64,000 nucleotides of DNA from Aliidiomarina haloalkalitolerans (GTDB lineage Bacteria > Pseudomonadota > Gammaproteobacteria > Enterobacterales > Alteromonadaceae), in NCBI RefSeq assembly GCF_003987315.1, contig NZ_PIPI01000006.1:62001-126000 (forward strand), read 5' to 3'. Shown here one piece after another: positions 53,712 through 62,433 of this stretch. The stretch's first letter is position 1; each line of letters starts with the position of its first letter. Under the pieces are notes generated by a model. The model saw only the letters and a list, made by a program, of their open reading frames with translations. It was not told where the DNA came from and did no database searches. A program made the position numbers and the translations under genes.

Positions 53712-54608
53712 ATGACCGATTCAGTACCTTACCCGTGGTCCACATGGGCTAAGCTTTTTACCTTAGCACTTATTTGGGGCAGCTCATTTTGGTTAATCAA
53801 AATGGGCTTATTGACGTTCACACCAGTTGAAGTAGCAGCGGTCCGCCTAGCGGCAGCAGCGGCTTTTTTGGCGCCGTTTGCGATTGTGCGCATGCACCGT
53901 CTGAAGCGTCACCAATGGTTTGTGGTCGCATCGGTGGGTTTAACCGGAAGTCTCTTGCCTGCTTTTCTGTTTGCCTTAGCACAAACCCGCATCGACAGCG
54001 GCGTCACCGGCGCACTGAATGCACTCACGCCATTGTTCACGTTAATTATCGGCGCGATTATTTTCCGGCAATGGGTCACCGGCCGTACGGTGTTTGGCTT
54101 ACTGATTGGTTTAGGCGGCACGCTGATGCTAGTGTTGCTCAATGCTTCTGGGCAGCTGACCATCAATAGCTATGCCTTGTTTATTGTCGCGGCGACTTTC
54201 TGCTATGGCATGAACTTAAACTTGATTAAGACCTACTTACCGGATCAAACACCATTGACGATTACGGGCGTGTCATTGCTTATGGTTTTACCGATTGCGG
54301 TCTTGTACTTAATCGGCCCAGGTGAAGTGGCGAGCAAACTTACCGATACCACTGCATGGGGCTCATTCACCGCTGTCGTTGTGTTAGGTGTTGTTGGTAC
54401 TGCGTTGGCGTTGATTCTGTTCAATCACTTAGTCCAAATTGCAACAACGGTATTTGCCAGTTCAGTGACCTACTTGATTCCTATCGTCGCCATGACCCTC
54501 GGTGTCTTGAGTGGGGAAACTATCGGCGCATACCAATTTGCCGGCATGGGCTTTATTCTTCTTGGGGTGTGGTTAGCTAACCGCAAACCGATTCCAGCTC
54601 GCGGTTAG
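53712..54608 (+). CDS. EamA/DMT-family transporter
   Basis: A 298-residue inner-membrane protein with ten predicted helices arranged as two EamA repeats (LALIWGSSFWLIKMG at the first, GVVGTALALILFNHLV at the second). Members export amino acids or other metabolites; the substrate here is unknown. It follows engB by about 90 bases, which contain the 14-base palindrome CTCGACTAGTCGAG (53642-53655). Confidence 0.85.
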   Translation: MTDSVPYPWSTWAKLFTLALIWGSSFWLIKMGLLTFTPVEVAAVRLAAAAAFLAPFAIVRMHRLKRHQWFVVASVGLTGSLLPAFLFALAQTRIDSGVTGALNALTPLFTLIIGAIIFRQWVTGRTVFGLLIGLGGTLMLVLLNASGQLTINSYALFIVAATFCYGMNLNLIKTYLPDQTPLTITGVSLLMVLPIAVLYLIGPGEVASKLTDTTAWGSFTAVVVLGVVGTALALILFNHLVQIATTVFASSVTYLIPIVAMTLGVLSGETIGAYQFAGMGFILLGVWLANRKPIPARG

Positions 54609-54614
54609 CATAAA

Positions 54615-54637
54615 GGCGCAGTGTTTATCACTGCGCC
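54615..54637. terminator. Convergent terminator hairpin overlapping the DUF885 stop
   Basis: GGCGCAGTG (54615-54623) pairs with CACTGCGCC (54629-54637). The right arm includes the stop codon of the minus-strand gene. T-rich tracts on both sides are short. Confidence 0.6.
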
Positions 54638-56448
54638 AATTTTCCTTGGATGTAATCGCGAATTTGCTGCTCAAGTGTTGCTAACGGCACACTGCCATTC
54701 TTCAGTACTTCGTCATGGAATTCACGCAGATCGAAATCATTTCCAAGTGCTGCTTCAGCTTCAGCTCGCAAGCGCTTAATGGTCAACTCACCGAGCTTGT
54801 ACGACAAGGCTTGGCCTGGCCAACTAATGTAACGATCAATTTCGGTGTTGACGTTGTGCAGTGAGAGCGCGGTATTGCTACCTAAAAACTCCACAGCCTC
54901 GTCGCGACTCCAGCCGAGTGCGTGCATACCGGTATCGACCACTAAACGAGCAGCTCGCCACATTTCATAGGTCAAACGACCGAAATTGCTGTAAGGGTCT
55001 TGGTAGAAGCCAGTTTCTAAGCCCAAGTACTCGGCATACAAACCCCAGCCTTCACCAAATGCAGAAATATAGGTTGAACGACGGTAATCTGGAACGTTCT
55101 CCATTTCCTGCGCGAGCGCGATTTGTAAGTGGTGGCCCGGCACACCTTCGTGCAGTGTTAACGCTTCTAACTCGTAAAGCGGGCGAGTTTCCACAGCATA
55201 GGTGTTCACCCAATATTCACCGGCTTCATCGTCACGTGATGCACTTGAGTAACGACCCTGGGTGTAATTTGGCGCAATCTCTGCAGGTACCGGCACAACG
55301 CCATAAGGCGTTCGTGGTAAATGCCGGAACAAGCGCGGCAGGACATGATCAGCGCGCTTGGCAATATACGCCGCTTCTTTCAGGAGCTCTTCGCCAGTTT
55401 CCACATAGAACTGCGGGTCGGTCCGGAGGAAGTGGATAAACTCGGCGAAGCTGCCATTAAATCCAACTTCATCAATGACTTCCTGCATTTCTGCGCGAAT
55501 ACGCGCGACTTCAGCAAGCCCAATTTCATGGATTTCCTCGGCGGAGAGGTCGAGCGTGGTGTAGTGCTTAACTCGATTTGCATAGAAAGCATGACCATTC
55601 GGCAAGTCAGTCGCCGCGATGTCAGTACGTGTGTTCGGCACGTATTCATTTGCTAAAAAGTCATGAAAGTCTTGTAACGCTGGGTTCACCTGCGTTGCGA
55701 TGATCGTTTGCGCTTCAATTTCGAGGTCACGGAACTGCTCGTCGGTTAACCAACGTTGCGCTTGGTGAATTGGACGATAAAAAATACTCTCGGCAGGATC
55801 AACGGTCACGTAGGCCAGTACGCCAGCAGGGAAGGTTTGCAGGACAACCTGCGGTTGCGCGATGCCGCGCTCGAGACCCTCACGCATATAGGCTGTTTGC
55901 TGCGCTAGCCAGGCCGGCACGTCATTGAGCAGTTGCAAATAGCGATTGAAGTCATCCGCACCATTAAAACGCACTTGCTGTGGCAAGCGGGCGATGGTGT
56001 TATGTGGGCCGGTTTCATTGGTCAGCGGCATTAAGTGCATGTTGAATTCGTACTGCGAAATCTGATTGCGCAATGCATACATCAACATGTCACGGTTAAT
56101 TTGATTGTCAGCGCTGAGCGTACTTGCATCCATAGCGGCAAGCTGTTGATAAAACCCTTTACGAGTTTCGTAGCGCTCTTGCAGAGCCTCCGGAGAAATG
56201 TCGTTCAATCGATCGCCAGGGCGGCCGTCCGCACCCCGGGCAATTAAATACTGACCTTGATTATAGGCCCATGCTTGCTCAGCAAGTTCAGTAAACTTAG
56301 CGTCTGCGGTGACTGCAGCAGCGGTTACAACAGAGCCTGTACGATTAGTATTTGAACTTGCGGTTCCTGAATTAGTCGCTGTGCTCTGGCAGCCCGATAA
56401 GGCAAGTAAAATTGCACTGGTGAGAAGAAGCGTTGCTTTTTTTTGCAT
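54628..56448 (-). CDS. DUF885 family lipoprotein (putative peptidase)
   Basis: A 606-residue lipoprotein with signal peptide and lipobox LSGC (Cys20). The family's hallmark HEGVPGHHLQIAL (about residue 438) resembles the HExxH zinc motif of gluzincin-type peptidases, so a metallopeptidase role is plausible but not proven. Further conserved blocks are FGEGWGLYAEYLG and ALSYKLGELTIKRLR. Its 3' end lies inside the terminator hairpin it shares with the EamA gene. The upstream 930 bases contain no gene. Confidence 0.85.
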   Translation of the reverse strand: MQKKATLLLTSAILLALSGCQSTATNSGTASSNTNRTGSVVTAAAVTADAKFTELAEQAWAYNQGQYLIARGADGRPGDRLNDISPEALQERYETRKGFYQQLAAMDASTLSADNQINRDMLMYALRNQISQYEFNMHLMPLTNETGPHNTIARLPQQVRFNGADDFNRYLQLLNDVPAWLAQQTAYMREGLERGIAQPQVVLQTFPAGVLAYVTVDPAESIFYRPIHQAQRWLTDEQFRDLEIEAQTIIATQVNPALQDFHDFLANEYVPNTRTDIAATDLPNGHAFYANRVKHYTTLDLSAEEIHEIGLAEVARIRAEMQEVIDEVGFNGSFAEFIHFLRTDPQFYVETGEELLKEAAYIAKRADHVLPRLFRHLPRTPYGVVPVPAEIAPNYTQGRYSSASRDDEAGEYWVNTYAVETRPLYELEALTLHEGVPGHHLQIALAQEMENVPDYRRSTYISAFGEGWGLYAEYLGLETGFYQDPYSNFGRLTYEMWRAARLVVDTGMHALGWSRDEAVEFLGSNTALSLHNVNTEIDRYISWPGQALSYKLGELTIKRLRAEAEAALGNDFDLREFHDEVLKNGSVPLATLEQQIRDYIQGKLAQ

Positions 56449-56639
56449 GAAGGATACCTTTTCATTACGGACTCAAAAACTTAGGCCTCATTCTGCTATG
56501 GAATCAGCCAGGTTGCCACCCCCTTAGATCTATATTAAAAGTTATACAATCGTTGTAAAAATATTCAATTTTGAATAAAAAGCTCATTTTTATAACGAAT
56601 CAATAGTTGCTTTCACTTCGATTTTTCGTATTCTAGGGC

Positions 56640-57275
56640 GCTATAAGGACAAGGGGAAAGCCTCGAGAGCTCCTCGGCAGTGACCCAGGTTAGGGCGCTC
56701 AAAGCCAGACGAAATAAGGCCTGAGCGAATGCCGAAACAGCATTCACCAAGAAAAAATAGAAAAAAACAGAAATTAATTGGTGACTTGTTGTAATTTTGT
56801 GATAGTCTCTCGATACAACGCTTAGGGCTGAGCTCAATAAGCGAAAATTAAAAAGTCGTTAACAAAAATAAAAACAAAAACGACCAAAGGGAATAAAAAT
56901 ACGCCAGGAGGCGACATAACATTTTGGGAAAGCACTGCGTAACCTTCTGTTTTGGGTCTTCATAGCAGTAAAGCTAACAGCGCAAGTTCGTGAATGTTTC
57001 ACCAAGAAAACAGCGCGAACAAAACATAAATACGAATAATGACAAGTGTTGCAGTCTGTTATTAGCAAAAAGGTTTTTGCAGTAAAAAATTCTTGCTGAG
57101 AAAAAGGCGCACCGGCGGAACCTCAAGGCTCCTCCTGAAGTGCGGATAAAAAGAGGCAAGTAAAACACGGAAGAATAATAATAATGTAGGAACTAGCGAC
57201 AATCGTTCTCGAATTCACCCTGGGGGGGTGTGCGGGTTCAAATCAAGGCGATGATTTCATCGCCTTTTTTATTTT
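56640..57275 (+). ncRNA. Candidate long structured non-coding RNA
   Basis: About 635 bases between a promoter-like pair and a Rho-independent terminator. Hairpins include GAATGC/GCATTC (56727-56745), GCTTA/TAAGC (56820-56842), GTCGTT/AACGAC (56855-56884), CGCC-AGGA-GGCG (56902-56913), GTGAA/TTCAC (56990-57002), GCAAAAA/TTTTTGC (57065-57080), and CGCAC/GTGCG (57108-57144) enclosing GGAACC/GGCTCC with a TCAA loop. TTCACCAAGAAAA is repeated at 56743 and 56998. It matches no RNA family I can name; several shorter RNAs are also possible. Confidence 0.4.
57245..57275 (+). terminator. Strong terminator upstream of yihI
   Basis: AAGGCGATGA (57245-57254) pairs perfectly with TCATCGCCTT (57257-57266) and runs into TTTTATTTT. 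No protein gene precedes it on this strand for more than 2.6 kb, so it should end an RNA transcript. Confidence 0.9.
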
Positions 57276-57378
57276 CTCCCTGCCGTAAAATTCATCTCTT
57301 AATGCTGAAACACGCAGAATACGTTATCCTATAGGGTAGATTTTCCATCTCGATTCGCTATAGGGTAAGCATCGTTAT

Positions 57379-57912
57379 ATGACGCGCATTAAAAAGTCTC
57401 GCAAACCGGGTCCGCTGGCACCACGAAAAGTGGAGCGTACGCCCACAGACGCCAAGAAGACTGAGCCGAAAGGCAAAGACAAAGGTAAGGGGCAAAAGCC
57501 GGGCAGTCGCTACGGTGTCCAAAGCCAAAAACTTCACGGCGCCGCCAAAGGTAAAAACACATCCGATCCGCGCTTAGGATCGAAAAAACCGATCGCGTTA
57601 AAAGTGGCTGCGCAAGCGCTCACGCCAGAGCTGGAATTTGCGCAACTTGAGAACGACCGCAAGTTACAAGACCTATTGACCAAGTTAGAGTCTGGCTACG
57701 TACTCAATAAAGCGGATCAAGCGTATGTGGACGAGAAGCTCTCGCGCTATCAAGAGCTCGCTGAACAGCTTGGCATTGACCTTGACGAGCTCGACGATGA
57801 TTGGGATGAAGGCGATGATAATGTCGAGTATGAAACGTCGGGTGAGCGCTTCAGTAGCGTTGATGAGTTTGATTTCGAATTTGACGACGAATCTGACGAC
57901 AAAAACGATTAA
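57379..57912 (+). CDS. yihI: Der GTPase-activating protein YihI
   Basis: A 177-residue protein of the YihI family, which stimulates the GTPase Der (EngA) and so tunes 50S assembly. The N-terminal half is very basic (TRIKKSRKPGPLAPRKVERTP and a Lys/Gly-rich stretch), the middle has the family's LENDRKLQDLLTKLESGYVL, and the tail is highly acidic (Asp/Glu-rich from about 135). It fits functionally with the nearby engB. It lies 2 bases before the DUF2489 gene. Confidence 0.9.
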   Translation: MTRIKKSRKPGPLAPRKVERTPTDAKKTEPKGKDKGKGQKPGSRYGVQSQKLHGAAKGKNTSDPRLGSKKPIALKVAAQALTPELEFAQLENDRKLQDLLTKLESGYVLNKADQAYVDEKLSRYQELAEQLGIDLDELDDDWDEGDDNVEYETSGERFSSVDEFDFEFDDESDDKND

Positions 57913-57914
57913 CT

Positions 57915-58394
57915 ATGAATAATGAGGTGTCTATAGTGATGTGGCTTTTAGCAGTGTTAGGAATCGTGATTATAGCTGGCTTGAGTGTTTATGCTGGTCT
58001 GTTGTTGGCGCGCTTGCGTGCGCAAAACAAAGCACTGGCAGCTGGTGAAGCGAAACGAAACAACTACTTGCATGAAAGCATTCACACGATTGCCTTAGCC
58101 ATGCAGCAAGACCAGTGTCCGCTCTCGGAAGGCTGTATTCGTATTGCCGTTCTCTTAGATAATTTGCCAGACGCTGAGCGAGCGGGCTACGCCGCCCGTT
58201 GGCCGGCAATTCATGAGATGCATGATCGGATTAAACACATGCCGACCCATGACGCACGCAAAGAATTTCCGAAAAAAGAAATTCGGAAAATGGACTTAGA
58301 GCGTGAAGGTTATGAGGTCGAAATGGAAGAAGCGATTCAAGCGGATGTCGCGACCTTGTTAGTTTGGGTGAAAGAGCGTCGTCAGGCGCTTTAA
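57915..58394 (+). CDS. DUF2489 family membrane protein
   Basis: A 159-residue protein with one N-terminal membrane span (about 8-30), then a helical cytoplasmic part with SIHTIALAMQQDQCPLSEGC and IRKMDLEREGYEVEMEEAIQ, features of DUF2489. The function is unknown; the family usually sits beside yihI, as here. Confidence 0.82.
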   Translation: MNNEVSIVMWLLAVLGIVIIAGLSVYAGLLLARLRAQNKALAAGEAKRNNYLHESIHTIALAMQQDQCPLSEGCIRIAVLLDNLPDAERAGYAARWPAIHEMHDRIKHMPTHDARKEFPKKEIRKMDLEREGYEVEMEEAIQADVATLLVWVKERRQAL

Positions 58395-58436
58395 GCCGAC
58401 GACACTATTTCGCCCTTACTTTGTTTGGTTATAGCG

Positions 58437-58492
58437 CACTTAAGTACTTAAGCACGTAAGCACTCAAGCACTTAGGCACTCAAACACTTAAT
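58437..58492. repeat. Seven-copy degenerate 8-bp tandem repeat
   Basis: Seven consecutive octamers close to CACTTAAG: CACTTAAG, TACTTAAG, CACGTAAG, CACTCAAG, CACTTAGG, CACTCAAA, CACTTAAT. It fills the gap between the converging DUF2489 and amidohydrolase genes. Confidence 0.85.
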
Positions 58493-58498
58493 TGCAAC

Positions 58499-59794
58499 CT
58501 AGTCATGGCGGTAAACAACACCGCCTTTCATGACAAAACGGACGTGACCCAGCACACGAATATCTTCGAGTGGGTCACCATCAACAGCAATGATGTCGGC
58601 ATATTTGCCAGCGGTAATGCTACCTAAATTATCCCACTCGCCGAGTAACTCAGCAGCATGCTTCGTCGCTGTAGTAATGGCTTCTAGAGGCGGCATACCG
58701 GCTTCCACCATGTAGACAAACTCGCGTGCATTCTCGCCATGGTCAAAAACACCGGCATCGGTGCCAAAGGCGATCTTAACTCCCGCCTGATAAGCGCGGC
58801 TGAAAGTGTCTTGAATCAATGGCCCAATGGTTCGTGCTTTGGCGGCAACCTGAGGTGGGAAGTAGCCTGGAATCTCCGCACGTTCGGCCACCGATTTGCC
58901 GGCTGTAATCGTCGGTACATAGTACGTGCCGTGTTCTTTCATTAGGGCAAATACGCTTTCGTCCATGTAGGTGCCATGTTCAATCGAGTCGACCCCTGCT
59001 TTAATTGCGCGCACCATACCGTCCTTTCCATGCGCGTGTACCGCAACCTTCATATCGTAATCACGGGCAGTTGCAACAATGGCGGCTAACTCATCGTCCA
59101 TAAATTGCGGGTTGTCACCGGAAGCAGCTAAGCTCAAAACACCACCTGTCGCGGTTAATTTGATTAAGTTGGCGCCTTCTTGGTAACGCGCACGAACCGC
59201 TTGGCGGGCTTGATCAGTTCCGTTCAGTACACCTTCCATTGGGCCTGGCGTTGGCACTAGACCTTGGCGATAGCCATTGCTCGGATCGGCGTGGCCGCCA
59301 GTGGTCGCTAATGACTTCGCCGCCGTATAGATGCGTGGTCCGGGAACATAGCCGCTATTGATGGCGTTACGTAATGAAACGCTGGTGGCAAAGCTGTCGC
59401 CGAGATCGCGCACCGTGGTAAACCCAGCATTGAGGGTGATGTTGGCAAAATACGCGGCGCGAAACGCTGTGTCGGCGGGGTTATGCGTAAAGCGGTGTAA
59501 GTAAGAGCCCGGTTCAGACTGCGAAGTAATATGGGTGTGCATGTCAATAAAGCCGGGCAGCACGGTTTTATCCGAGAGATCAATAACCGTGTCATTGCTA
59601 GTCGGCTCAGTGAAGCCGCGCTCGACGGCAACAATGCGGTCATCGACAATCCGGATGGTTAAATTAGTCAGTGGATTTGCCCCGGTACCGTCAATGAGCT
59701 TTCCCGCATGAATTAACGTATCCGCAGCTGCCGGTAAAGACATGGCAGCGAAACAACAGGCGCTGAGTAGCGTTCGTTTTAATGTTATTTTCAT
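58499..59794 (-). CDS. Secreted amidohydrolase (imidazolonepropionase/prolidase-like)
   Basis: A 431-residue metal-dependent hydrolase with a signal peptide (about 1-24, cleavage after PAAA). The amidohydrolase core has the metal motif GFIDMHTHI (HxH), a histidine in KVAVHAHGKDG, SIEHGTYMD, and the catalytic aspartate in AFGTDAGVFDHG; LGSITAGKYADIIAVDGDPLED is the family's C-terminal ending. Relatives include periplasmic Xaa-Pro dipeptidases and imidazolonepropionase-like enzymes; the substrate is not clear. Confidence 0.85.
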   Translation of the reverse strand: MKITLKRTLLSACCFAAMSLPAAADTLIHAGKLIDGTGANPLTNLTIRIVDDRIVAVERGFTEPTSNDTVIDLSDKTVLPGFIDMHTHITSQSEPGSYLHRFTHNPADTAFRAAYFANITLNAGFTTVRDLGDSFATSVSLRNAINSGYVPGPRIYTAAKSLATTGGHADPSNGYRQGLVPTPGPMEGVLNGTDQARQAVRARYQEGANLIKLTATGGVLSLAASGDNPQFMDDELAAIVATARDYDMKVAVHAHGKDGMVRAIKAGVDSIEHGTYMDESVFALMKEHGTYYVPTITAGKSVAERAEIPGYFPPQVAAKARTIGPLIQDTFSRAYQAGVKIAFGTDAGVFDHGENAREFVYMVEAGMPPLEAITTATKHAAELLGEWDNLGSITAGKYADIIAVDGDPLEDIRVLGHVRFVMKGGVVYRHD

Positions 59795-59898
59795 AGAAGT
59801 TCCTCGTTGTATGCGCTTCCGTGCAGAAATTTTTAGTGTATTTTCCGCTTGGGCTTGATAAACGTTATAATTGCATCAACTTAACACATATTAGTGGT

Positions 59899-59933
59899 AC
59901 GGCAATGGATTATCTAGGTCAGGTCATTGCCGT
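59899..59933 (+). promoter_or_regulatory. Inverted repeat in the cysE leader
   Basis: ACGGCAATG (59899-59907) pairs perfectly with CATTGCCGT (59925-59933), 34 bases before cysE and about 25 bases after a perfect -10 (TATAAT near 59866). It could be a leader hairpin or an operator. Confidence 0.5.
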
Positions 59934-59966
59934 GTTTTGGACTAAGCAAACGACAGAGAGTCGCTT

Positions 59967-60896
59967 ATGTTATTCCGCGGAATTCGCGAAGATATCGCCA
60001 GTGTGTACGCACGCGATCCAGCCGCTCGTCACTTCTTTGAAGTACTGACGAACTATCCAGGACTTCATGCTATTTGGATTCACCGCTTTAGCCATTGCTT
60101 ATGGCGCTGGAAGCTAAAATGGCTGGCACGCTGGATATCCACCATTGCGCGGTGGCTTACCGGTGTGGAAATTCATCCGGGAGCAAAAATTGGCCGCCGT
60201 TTCTTTATTGACCACGGCATGGGCGTGGTGATTGGTGAAACCGCAGAAATTGGTGATGACTGTACTTTGTACCATGGGGTTACTTTAGGTGGTACGAGTT
60301 GGAAGCACGGTAAGCGCCATCCAACCCTTGCCAACGGTGTCGTCATTGGTGCTGGCGCAAAAGTTTTAGGCCCGCTGCAGATTGGGGAAAACGCGCGGAT
60401 TGGCTCGAACGCTGTGGTTGTTCGCGACGTGCCCGCCGGTGCAACCGTCATTGGCATTCCGGGTCGTATTGTTAGTCAAGCCCAACCAGCGGCAGCAGAC
60501 AGTCACTCCGATGCAAAAGATAAGCGCGAAGCCATGGCGAAGAAATATGGTTTTGATGCCTATGCGGTGTCGCCGGACAACCCCGACCCCGTGGCGACGG
60601 TGATGGGACGGATGCTTGACCATGTACACGTGCTCGATGAACGTGTGGCGGAAATGTGCAAAACGATTAACCGCATGGGTGGCAATGTCTGTGGCGATCT
60701 GCCACCCATCGAGCTAGAAGACGAAGACATTCTTCAGGCCGAGAAAGAAGCGGCACGGATTCGGGTTAAGGCTACTGATGCAGAAAGTACTTATACAGAA
60801 AGCTCTGATACAGAAAGCACTGAAACAGAAAGCACTGATGCAGAAGCCACTGACACAGCTAGCACTGAAAGCCAGCAGAAAAAGGATAGTAACTGA
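59967..60896 (+). CDS. cysE: Serine O-acetyltransferase CysE
   Basis: A 309-residue enzyme that makes O-acetylserine from serine and acetyl-CoA, the regulated first step of cysteine synthesis. The N-terminal helical part opens [20 protein letters not shown]; the left-handed beta-helix has [16 protein letters not shown] and [17 protein letters not shown] with catalytic residues. It has an unusual C-terminal tail (about 270-309) of repeats like TESTDAES, encoded by related 12-15 base units, absent from typical SAT. It overlaps cysM by one base. Confidence 0.92.
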   Translation: MLFRGIREDIASVYARDPAARHFFEVLTNYPGLHAIWIHRFSHCLWRWKLKWLARWISTIARWLTGVEIHPGAKIGRRFFIDHGMGVVIGETAEIGDDCTLYHGVTLGGTSWKHGKRHPTLANGVVIGAGAKVLGPLQIGENARIGSNAVVVRDVPAGATVIGIPGRIVSQAQPAAADSHSDAKDKREAMAKKYGFDAYAVSPDNPDPVATVMGRMLDHVHVLDERVAEMCKTINRMGGNVCGDLPPIELEDEDILQAEKEAARIRVKATDAESTYTESSDTESTETESTDAEATDTASTESQQKKDSN

Positions 60897-61879
60897 TGAC
60901 GTTTCCAAGTGTATTTGAGAACAACGCCGACAGCATCGGCTTTACGCCGCTCGTCCGTTTAAACCGAGTGCTAAGCAGCGATGCAAAGGCTCGCGTGTAT
61001 GCCAAGATGGAAAGCCGTAACCCTGCTGGTAGTGTCAAAGACCGCTTAGGGCTTGGTCTCGTGCGTGAGGCTGAGCGCAGTGGTGCACTCAGCGCCAATC
61101 AGGAGCTCATTGAAGCGACTTCAGGTAATACCGGTATCGCACTTGCCAGTGTAGCCGCTGCGAAAGGCTACAAGGTGACATTGGTGATGCCGCGCTCGGC
61201 TAGTTTAGAACGCCGTAAGCTGATGAAAGCCCTCGGCGCAACGATCGTTTTGACACCCGCTGAGAATGGTATGAAAGGCGCATTAGCGAAGGTAGCAGAG
61301 TTAATGGCGGCAGAGCCGGGACGCTACTATTTTACACGCCAATTTGAGAACCCTGCGAACCCCGCGATTCACGAAGAAACGACAGGTCCCGAAATTCATG
61401 CCAGCTTGCAAGGGCAGGTCGATGTCTTTGTTGCTGGGGTGGGCACTGGTGGCACGCTAACCGGGGTTGGCCGCTACTTTAAAAAGCAAGGCCAGCCATT
61501 GGCGATTTGGGCAGTCGAAGCGGCGGACTCGCCGCTCATCAGTCAAACCATTGCAGGTTCGGAGCTGACTCACGTCCCTCATAAAATTCAAGGTATTAGC
61601 GCTGGCTTTGTGCCACAGAACTTAGACTTGAGCTTAATTACTGGCACTCAGCAAGTCACGAATGATGAAGCCTATGCGATGGCACATCGGCTCATGCGCG
61701 AGGAAGGGATTCTCGCTGGTATCTCGTCGGGCGCCGCTGTGGTTGCTGCAAACCGCATTGCTTGCCTACCGGAGTACGCAGGAAAAACCATCGTTGTGGT
61801 GTTGCCAAGCTCGGCAGAACGGTATTTAAGCACGCCATTGTTTAAAGACTTGTTCACAGCCGAAGAGCTGGAGCCTTAA
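60896..61879 (+). CDS. cysM: Cysteine synthase B
   Basis: A 327-residue PLP enzyme that makes cysteine from O-acetylserine and sulfide or thiosulfate. The PLP lysine is Lys48 in NPAGSVKDRLG; EATSGNTGIALAS binds substrate and GVGTGGTLTG the PLP phosphate. Coupled to cysE by TGATG, so the pathway's last two enzymes are co-translated. Confidence 0.94.
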   Translation: MTFPSVFENNADSIGFTPLVRLNRVLSSDAKARVYAKMESRNPAGSVKDRLGLGLVREAERSGALSANQELIEATSGNTGIALASVAAAKGYKVTLVMPRSASLERRKLMKALGATIVLTPAENGMKGALAKVAELMAAEPGRYYFTRQFENPANPAIHEETTGPEIHASLQGQVDVFVAGVGTGGTLTGVGRYFKKQGQPLAIWAVEAADSPLISQTIAGSELTHVPHKIQGISAGFVPQNLDLSLITGTQQVTNDEAYAMAHRLMREEGILAGISSGAAVVAANRIACLPEYAGKTIVVVLPSSAERYLSTPLFKDLFTAEELEP

Positions 61880-61935
61880 ACTATTCTGCACATGAGTGCG
61901 GCAAGTCAGAATTAAATACCACCTTACAAGAACAA

Positions 61936-61969
61936 AAAGGCCTGCTTCAATCTCTTGATGCAGGCCTTT
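61936..61969. terminator. Terminator between cysM and the Mrp operon
   Basis: AAAGGCCTGC (61936-61945) pairs with GCAGGCCTTT (61960-61969). On the minus strand it is followed by TTTTTG, just past mrpG; on the plus strand the T-run is shorter. It probably serves both converging operons. Confidence 0.88.
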
Positions 61970-61992
61970 GTATTCGCTGTTTCGCAGCTAAT

Positions 61993-62433
61993 TTATTTCT
62001 TCGTACTGACGCGAATTCGCGGCTTATCTTTACTTGGTTTCAGCGCTGCGAGCTCTTCCGGTGTTTCTAAGCCACTGCGTAAGCGGTGAGTGTCTGAGTC
62101 GTAACGGTTAAACAGCTCGTCTTTTACGGTTTTTACCCAAATAGGCACGCCAACGAAGTAGCCGGCGCGACCGATGGCGTGTGCAGCAATGGGGGCCGTG
62201 ATAAAAATAAACATCACCACCGCAAGCGCTTTAGCAATCACGACAAGGTCGTTAAAGTGCAGCATTGCTGCTGCCATCATCAGGGCCACCCCTAATGCAC
62301 CCGCTTTGGTACTTGCGTGCATTCGCGTCAGCAGGTCTGGCAGGCGTAAGATACCTACCGCAGCAAGCAAGGTAAACATGCCGCCAGACAACATCAGAAT
62401 GGCAATAATCCAGTCTAAAATATACTCAATCAT
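61993..62433 (-). CDS. mrpG: Mrp-type Na+/H+ antiporter subunit G
   Basis: A 146-residue subunit with three membrane spans and the signature LRLPDLLTRMHASTKAGALGV. It has a long basic cytoplasmic tail (ending RIRVSTKK) beyond the usual 100-120 residues. Part of the multi-subunit Mrp/Mnh/Pha complex that exports Na+ in exchange for H+; overlaps mrpF by 8 bases. Confidence 0.92.
   Translation of the reverse strand: MIEYILDWIIAILMLSGGMFTLLAAVGILRLPDLLTRMHASTKAGALGVALMMAAAMLHFNDLVVIAKALAVVMFIFITAPIAAHAIGRAGYFVGVPIWVKTVKDELFNRYDSDTHRLRSGLETPEELAALKPSKDKPRIRVSTKK

Larger units (their letters stand above)
56449..57378. other. 930-bp gene-free, structured interval
   Basis: No open reading frame on either strand looks like a protein gene. 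The left 180 bases are AT-rich and hold the DUF885 promoter area and a + strand promoter (TTGCTT at 56607-56612, 16 bases, TATTCT at 56629-56634). From about 56640 to 57275 there are at least seven short hairpins and a strong terminator, described as an ncRNA candidate. The last 100 bases are the yihI leader, with TATCCTATAGGGTAG before the gene. Confidence 0.6.

Noticed and set aside
56613-56837. A 74-codon open frame on the minus strand in the gene-free interval.
   Set aside because: It starts at TTG without a ribosome binding site, resembles no family, and covers hairpins on the other strand.
56902-56913. The AGGA-loop hairpin as proof of a CsrB-type RNA.
   Set aside because: CsrB-type RNAs have many such loops close together; only one clear example is seen here.
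56859-57166. Two short Cys/Phe-rich open frames on the minus strand.
   Set aside because: Odd composition, no ribosome binding site, overlapping frames; probably chance in AT-rich sequence.
57230-57262. GGTTCAAATC, which resembles the T-arm of a tRNA.
   Set aside because: The flanking bases do not form a T-stem, and no anticodon or acceptor stem can be built around it.
59904-60048. A small open frame upstream of and overlapping cysE as a leader peptide.
   Set aside because: It has no clear ribosome binding site and overlaps cysE out of frame; the inverted repeat here explains the sequence better.
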